Source: Anoplopoma fimbria (lineage: Eukaryota > Chordata > Actinopteri > Perciformes > Anoplopomatidae). From it: a stretch of 64,000 nt of DNA. A program made the position numbers and the translations under genes. Numbering within the stretch: the first letter of the stretch is position 1; every line of letters begins with the position of its first letter. The notes under the pieces were generated by a model that was given only the letters and a program-made list of their open reading frames with translations, did not search any database and was not told the origin of the DNA. Of the stretch, positions 59,967 through 64,000 are shown one piece after another. The DNA is taken from positions 5,648,320 through 5,712,319 of the forward strand of contig NC_072470.1 of NCBI RefSeq assembly GCF_027596085.1. Reading direction: 5' to 3'.

Positions 59967-62900
59967 TATAAAATATTTTAGCTTTATTTGAGACAGGCTA
60001 GCATTAGAGACGGGCCTTCACCTCTATTTTCAATTCTCTATATTGCATCATATTTGTTTTCTGTTTATGACTAATTCAAAATAATGTAAATGTATTTGAA
60101 ATAAATCAAATCTTTTCTCATCTGTCCTGTTTCATGTCGGTGTTGAGCTGCTGATAATAAATCTCCTTACCTCCCGCTCATATGATTCACATAAAAAAAT
60201 CCTTTCAGTGGCTCAGAGGCATAAACCTTTTCCTGGTGTCCTTTTTAATGTAAATACATAAAAAAGAGCTTCCACACACACTACAATATCTGTACTCCAT
60301 TTAATTATGTGCAAGCTTTTGGCCATGGAAGACCTTCGTTTGGGCATAAAGACCCTGCATACATTCCAGTAATTAGCCCCAGTGTAAAACATATTTTTAT
60401 TCGTCACATGTTCTTACACTTAAAGGTATTTCAATCTTCCAGCGCTAAGCAAAGCATGTCAGCCGAGAGGGGTTTGAAATCTTAGCTCTGACTTTCACTG
60501 TCAGTAGGTCAACGCCGACCCAATTGATTTCCAAATTTAAACCAAAACGACTAAATTAAAACGTGAAAACTGTATTTTGTTGTTAAAAACAGAGTATGGC
60601 ATGACTATGGTGTTGCACTGAAGGAATGAATGCTGTGGGAATGTACATTAAATTGAATTTACCATATAAGCCGAGTCATTTCAGCCCCCACAAATGTTTT
60701 CTTTTTTTTTTTTTTTTTTTTACCCGGCGTTTATTGTGGACCCAGCAGGCCAATGGATTGTTTGAAGAGCTTTTATTCGAGACTTTACGGGATGTGTGTG
60801 CGAGCTCCTTTCGCAGTCATTTGCATGCATCAGTTCCCGGTGCTCTGCGCGGCCCCGTGACACAGCGCAGACAGCTGGCATGACAGAAGGTGCCGAACTT
60901 GGGGGTGGGGGGGGGGTGATACAAATTGCCTTCATTTTCTTAGAGTGCAACCTCTTCGGGGAACACCGATGAACATTACACAACCGCAACAAATCTGCAA
61001 CTCCGGAAAATAACGACTCGCATGAGAGCCAATGAAGTAAAGTTAGAGTTAGAGAGAGAGAAAGAGAGATGGTGTTGAAGCTCTTTATGCTGTCCTGAGC
61101 AACATTTTTCTATTCCCCCCCAGATAATAATGTGTCTGGGATAACAATCTATAGAAATTACCGTTCTAAGAGGGTGGACGCAAAAACAAAAAGAGGCTAA
61201 AAAAAGATCACAAAAACAGTTGCCTTGCCAACCAGCATCCGTCTCAAGTTTCTCGCAAGCGCACTTTGAACATCACACGCGTGCATACGAGGCAACGAGG
61301 GAGAGATGGGGCGACAATAAAGCATTCAGTTCTCCATACTCGCGTAAAAGTCTCTTTCATCTTATGGCTGGAATGCCCACAATGCACTGTGTCGTGAATG
61401 AACGACACTTCAGCAGGGAGAGAAGAAATGGGTGACCTGAAACAAAGACAAGTGCAATTTCTTGGAGAGGATGCTTGTGTGTATAAATGGAGATGGTTAA
61501 TTGGTGCTTTGGGTGCGTTTGGTTCTGTATGGTTGTGTGTGCATATCACCAAAAATCAAACCTGTGATTATAAAAAAGGATTTTTCTCCTCGGACAGTTT
61601 ACAGTACGACTAAGAAACCCTGTGATTTTGAGGTAGACAAACAAGCAGCCAGTCTCTGAGGAAACCCACTGTGTGTAATTGTGAAGCACTCCACTGTACA
61701 GTGCCTCCAAGCATGTTTACTCTAAAAACACAGAGGCTGTTGAGAAAGTAGCTGCTTAAGTGAAAGCGACTTCTCAAATCCCATGAATAACTGTTAAGTC
61801 TCCAGACTGCAAACAAGCCGCCGGTAGATAAATGGCTGCAGATCGCCAAGATAATAGAGACAGAAAACGGCGGCTAGTTTGCCTCGAGGCATGGGAGGAA
61901 AAAAAAGCAAAGCATCGGCAGAAGGCCTTTGGTTCGGTAGGCTGCGAGTGACCAAAATGAAATGAACTTTTCAGGGTGCGGAGTGGGTAGCGTGGCGTTT
62001 TTTTTGGCTTTTCCACACTTTGCTCCTGCGGTTGCACATTTTTAGAAAGACCTGTATTATTCACACACCTGAAAAAAGCTGTCTAGCGGGCGTGCCGTGT
62101 TTTTATAAACGATAGAATCCTAGCAAGCGAAAATCCACAGTGGCTCCGGGGCCTCTGACTTGAAGAGAACTTATCTGATCTTCACGGCAAAGCGGAGGTG
62201 GGTCTCCAGAGTCCCGTTTCCCCACTTCTCCATTATTAGCTCTGCCAGCCAAAGAGATATTGTGCTCGGTGACAAATGGGAAAGGAGCGCGAGGGCGCAG
62301 ACAGTGCGGGGGAGGTCCCCTCCATCTTCTCCCCCCGCTGCCTCTCCTACCCCCCCCCCCCCCCTCCTTCCACCTCCTCTCCCGCGATCCGTGTCCTCCT
62401 CGATAACCATAATTGTGTTTTAAAGCCCCTGATTAAATTTCCTAGTCTCGAATGATATTGTTTTGCGATGAATCCTTATGAAAAATGCTTCGCGTTAGGA
62501 GATTACGGAGGCTGTGGAGGTGCTGGAGGAGGCGGCCAAAAAGGTGGAGGCGGAGATGACATTCATTTTTTTTTTGTTTTTGTTTTTACTTCTAAAGATT
62601 CAATGGATGCTAAATGAATCCCTGCCACCACTCTTTACCTCCACCCACTGTCACCCACCCTCCCTCCCTCCCTGTCTGACAAACACTCCCTTTCTCCTTT
62701 AAGGCTCCATCTTTTCCTCTTACCAACATACACCCACATGTTACACAGCCATCACAAGTAGCAGAACTTTGGCTCAGACCTAATAAAAAAAGAATCCATC
62801 AATTTTTTTTATAAAAGTATTCAAGTGTCAATCTCTTAACTTTTCCCTGTGTCTTACTCTACTATCAAAATGGAAGTCTCCCATCTGAGTGTCACAGTAC

Positions 62901-64000
62901 CTCTGGGGGAGGCCGATTTTCTTCCATTTTTTTTAGAGGTGACACAAAATGCAATCAGGGCGAATGAGAAGCCAGCAAATTCAATAATGGAGGCAAATGA
63001 AAATGGAACTGGAGACTCTGCACTTAAGGCGGGATGGGCTCACGGCCCTAATAAGCCCTCTTCTGTCACCGCTTCCCTGCATCTAAATTAACCAGAGGCC
63101 CTCCAATCAGCGCGGGCAAACAAAAGAGCCAGCCAAAGAGACGAGAGCGCCGCTGAATACTAATCAGGGTAACGAACGCCGCCCGTCGTCAACGAGCAAC
63201 GCTGCTGCGCATGTACGTGTTGGCGGGGAGATTAGTGGAGGATCTATTACTTGTCAAGAAGTATCATCCAATTTTTTTGCACTTCAATTTCTACTTCTGT
63301 TAAGTTTTAAACATTGGAAAGCTTTGACAATCGATTAGAAAATCCAAAGCTCCCAAAAAGCCATAAATCTGCAAAAAAAAAAAAAAAAAGTACTTCTTTT
63401 ACGAGTCATGTGTTTTTGAAGTTTCATGCTGAGCTTTTAATAGGTCCCAGCGACCCAGAGGTCAAGCTACTCACCCGTCAAATAAATTGCCAGGTACCGT
63501 CTCAAAGTACAAACAACTGCAGAACTGCTGTCCCATGTTGTTTTTCCTACAGTGATCGGTTGTTTTACAGTGGACTTACCCTGACAGTCGGCTGTGTTAT
63601 TGTGCTGGAAATAGTGTTTTGGCACAATTGCCCGAGCTCGGAACGTCAAACTAAAATTTAGAAGGCGCTATGAATGGATCATAGGGGAGCCATCAAGACA
63701 GTAAAACTGCTGAGGAGCTGAACACAGAACTTGAAATGTGGGCTTCTATTAAATGTCCAGGAAAAGGTTACTTTAGAGCCATAATGTGTGTGGCGGCTGC
63801 AGTGCACACGCATGCACACACAAACACTGCGTGCGTTTTGTAATTCACATCCGACACATTACACATTTTCATGGAGCAATGTGCTTAAGAAGTGTCGAAA
63901 ACAGAGCTAACCCTCTGCATTAAAATTGACACCTACAATGGGCTAAATGGGCAATTTGTCACTTTCTGGCACAGGGCTGCAGCACTCATCCCTCTCTACT

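Larger units (their letters stand above)
53800..64000 (-). other. erbb4: intron 3, partial (10.2 kb)
   Basis: No exon 3 sequence (human [20 protein letters not shown] region) was recognised on the minus strand, so this is taken as intron 3. It contains an interspersed repeat at 57091-57250, MITE copy 2 at 59740-59966, an unidentified open stretch at about 56789-57090, and several homopolymer runs (60701-60720, 62350-62364, 63374-63389). There are few dinucleotide microsatellites here compared with the rest of the window. Confidence 0.75.

Noticed and set aside
53800..64000. Search for exon 3 of erbb4
   Set aside because: No sequence resembling the LRIIRG or LNYRKDG segments was recognised on the minus strand.

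Overview
This window is vertebrate genomic DNA, most likely from a teleost (probably percomorph) fish. The evidence is short exons in long non-coding spans, very dense (AC)n/(TG)n microsatellites, and several interspersed repeats that I recognise as common in teleost genomes. There are no bacterial-style operons, and I found no rRNA, tRNA or CRISPR.

One gene accounts for all the coding sequence I can support: an ERBB4 (HER4, neuregulin receptor) ortholog on the minus strand. Its 5' side lies at high coordinates and its 3' side at low coordinates. I mapped twenty coding exons, corresponding to human exons 4 to 23. Nearly all have exactly the exon length and intron phase expected for ERBB4, with GT-AG boundaries. 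Together they encode about 805 residues: the end of ectodomain domain I, all of cysteine-rich domain II, domain III, cysteine-rich domain IV, a juxtamembrane exon, the transmembrane helix, and the tyrosine kinase domain into its C-lobe. Exons 1-3 lie beyond 64000. Exons 24 onward (the end of the kinase and the CYT tail) lie below position 1. I could not decide between the teleost paralogs erbb4a and erbb4b.

Layout from high to low coordinates: 53.8-64.0 kb is part of intron 3 with no exon recognised. Ectodomain exons 4-15 lie at 53.8-36.2 kb. A JM-b type juxtamembrane exon is at 32.6 kb and the transmembrane exon at 30.2 kb. N-lobe kinase exons 18-20 are at 23.2, 22.3 and 19.1 kb. A 15.4 kb intron follows, and C-lobe exons 21-23 lie at 3.6-0.8 kb.

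The most interesting signals concern splicing. A (GT)74 tract starts at intron position +5 of exon 18. Complementary (GT)32 and (CA)42 tracts abut the outer splice sites of exons 5 and 6. Two nearly identical inverted copies of a Tc1/mariner-type MITE flank exons 4-8. Six-base tandem splice sites occur at the exon 21 donor and the exon 12 acceptor. No JM-a exon could be recognised beside the JM-b exon. I did not find an undescribed multi-gene system here.
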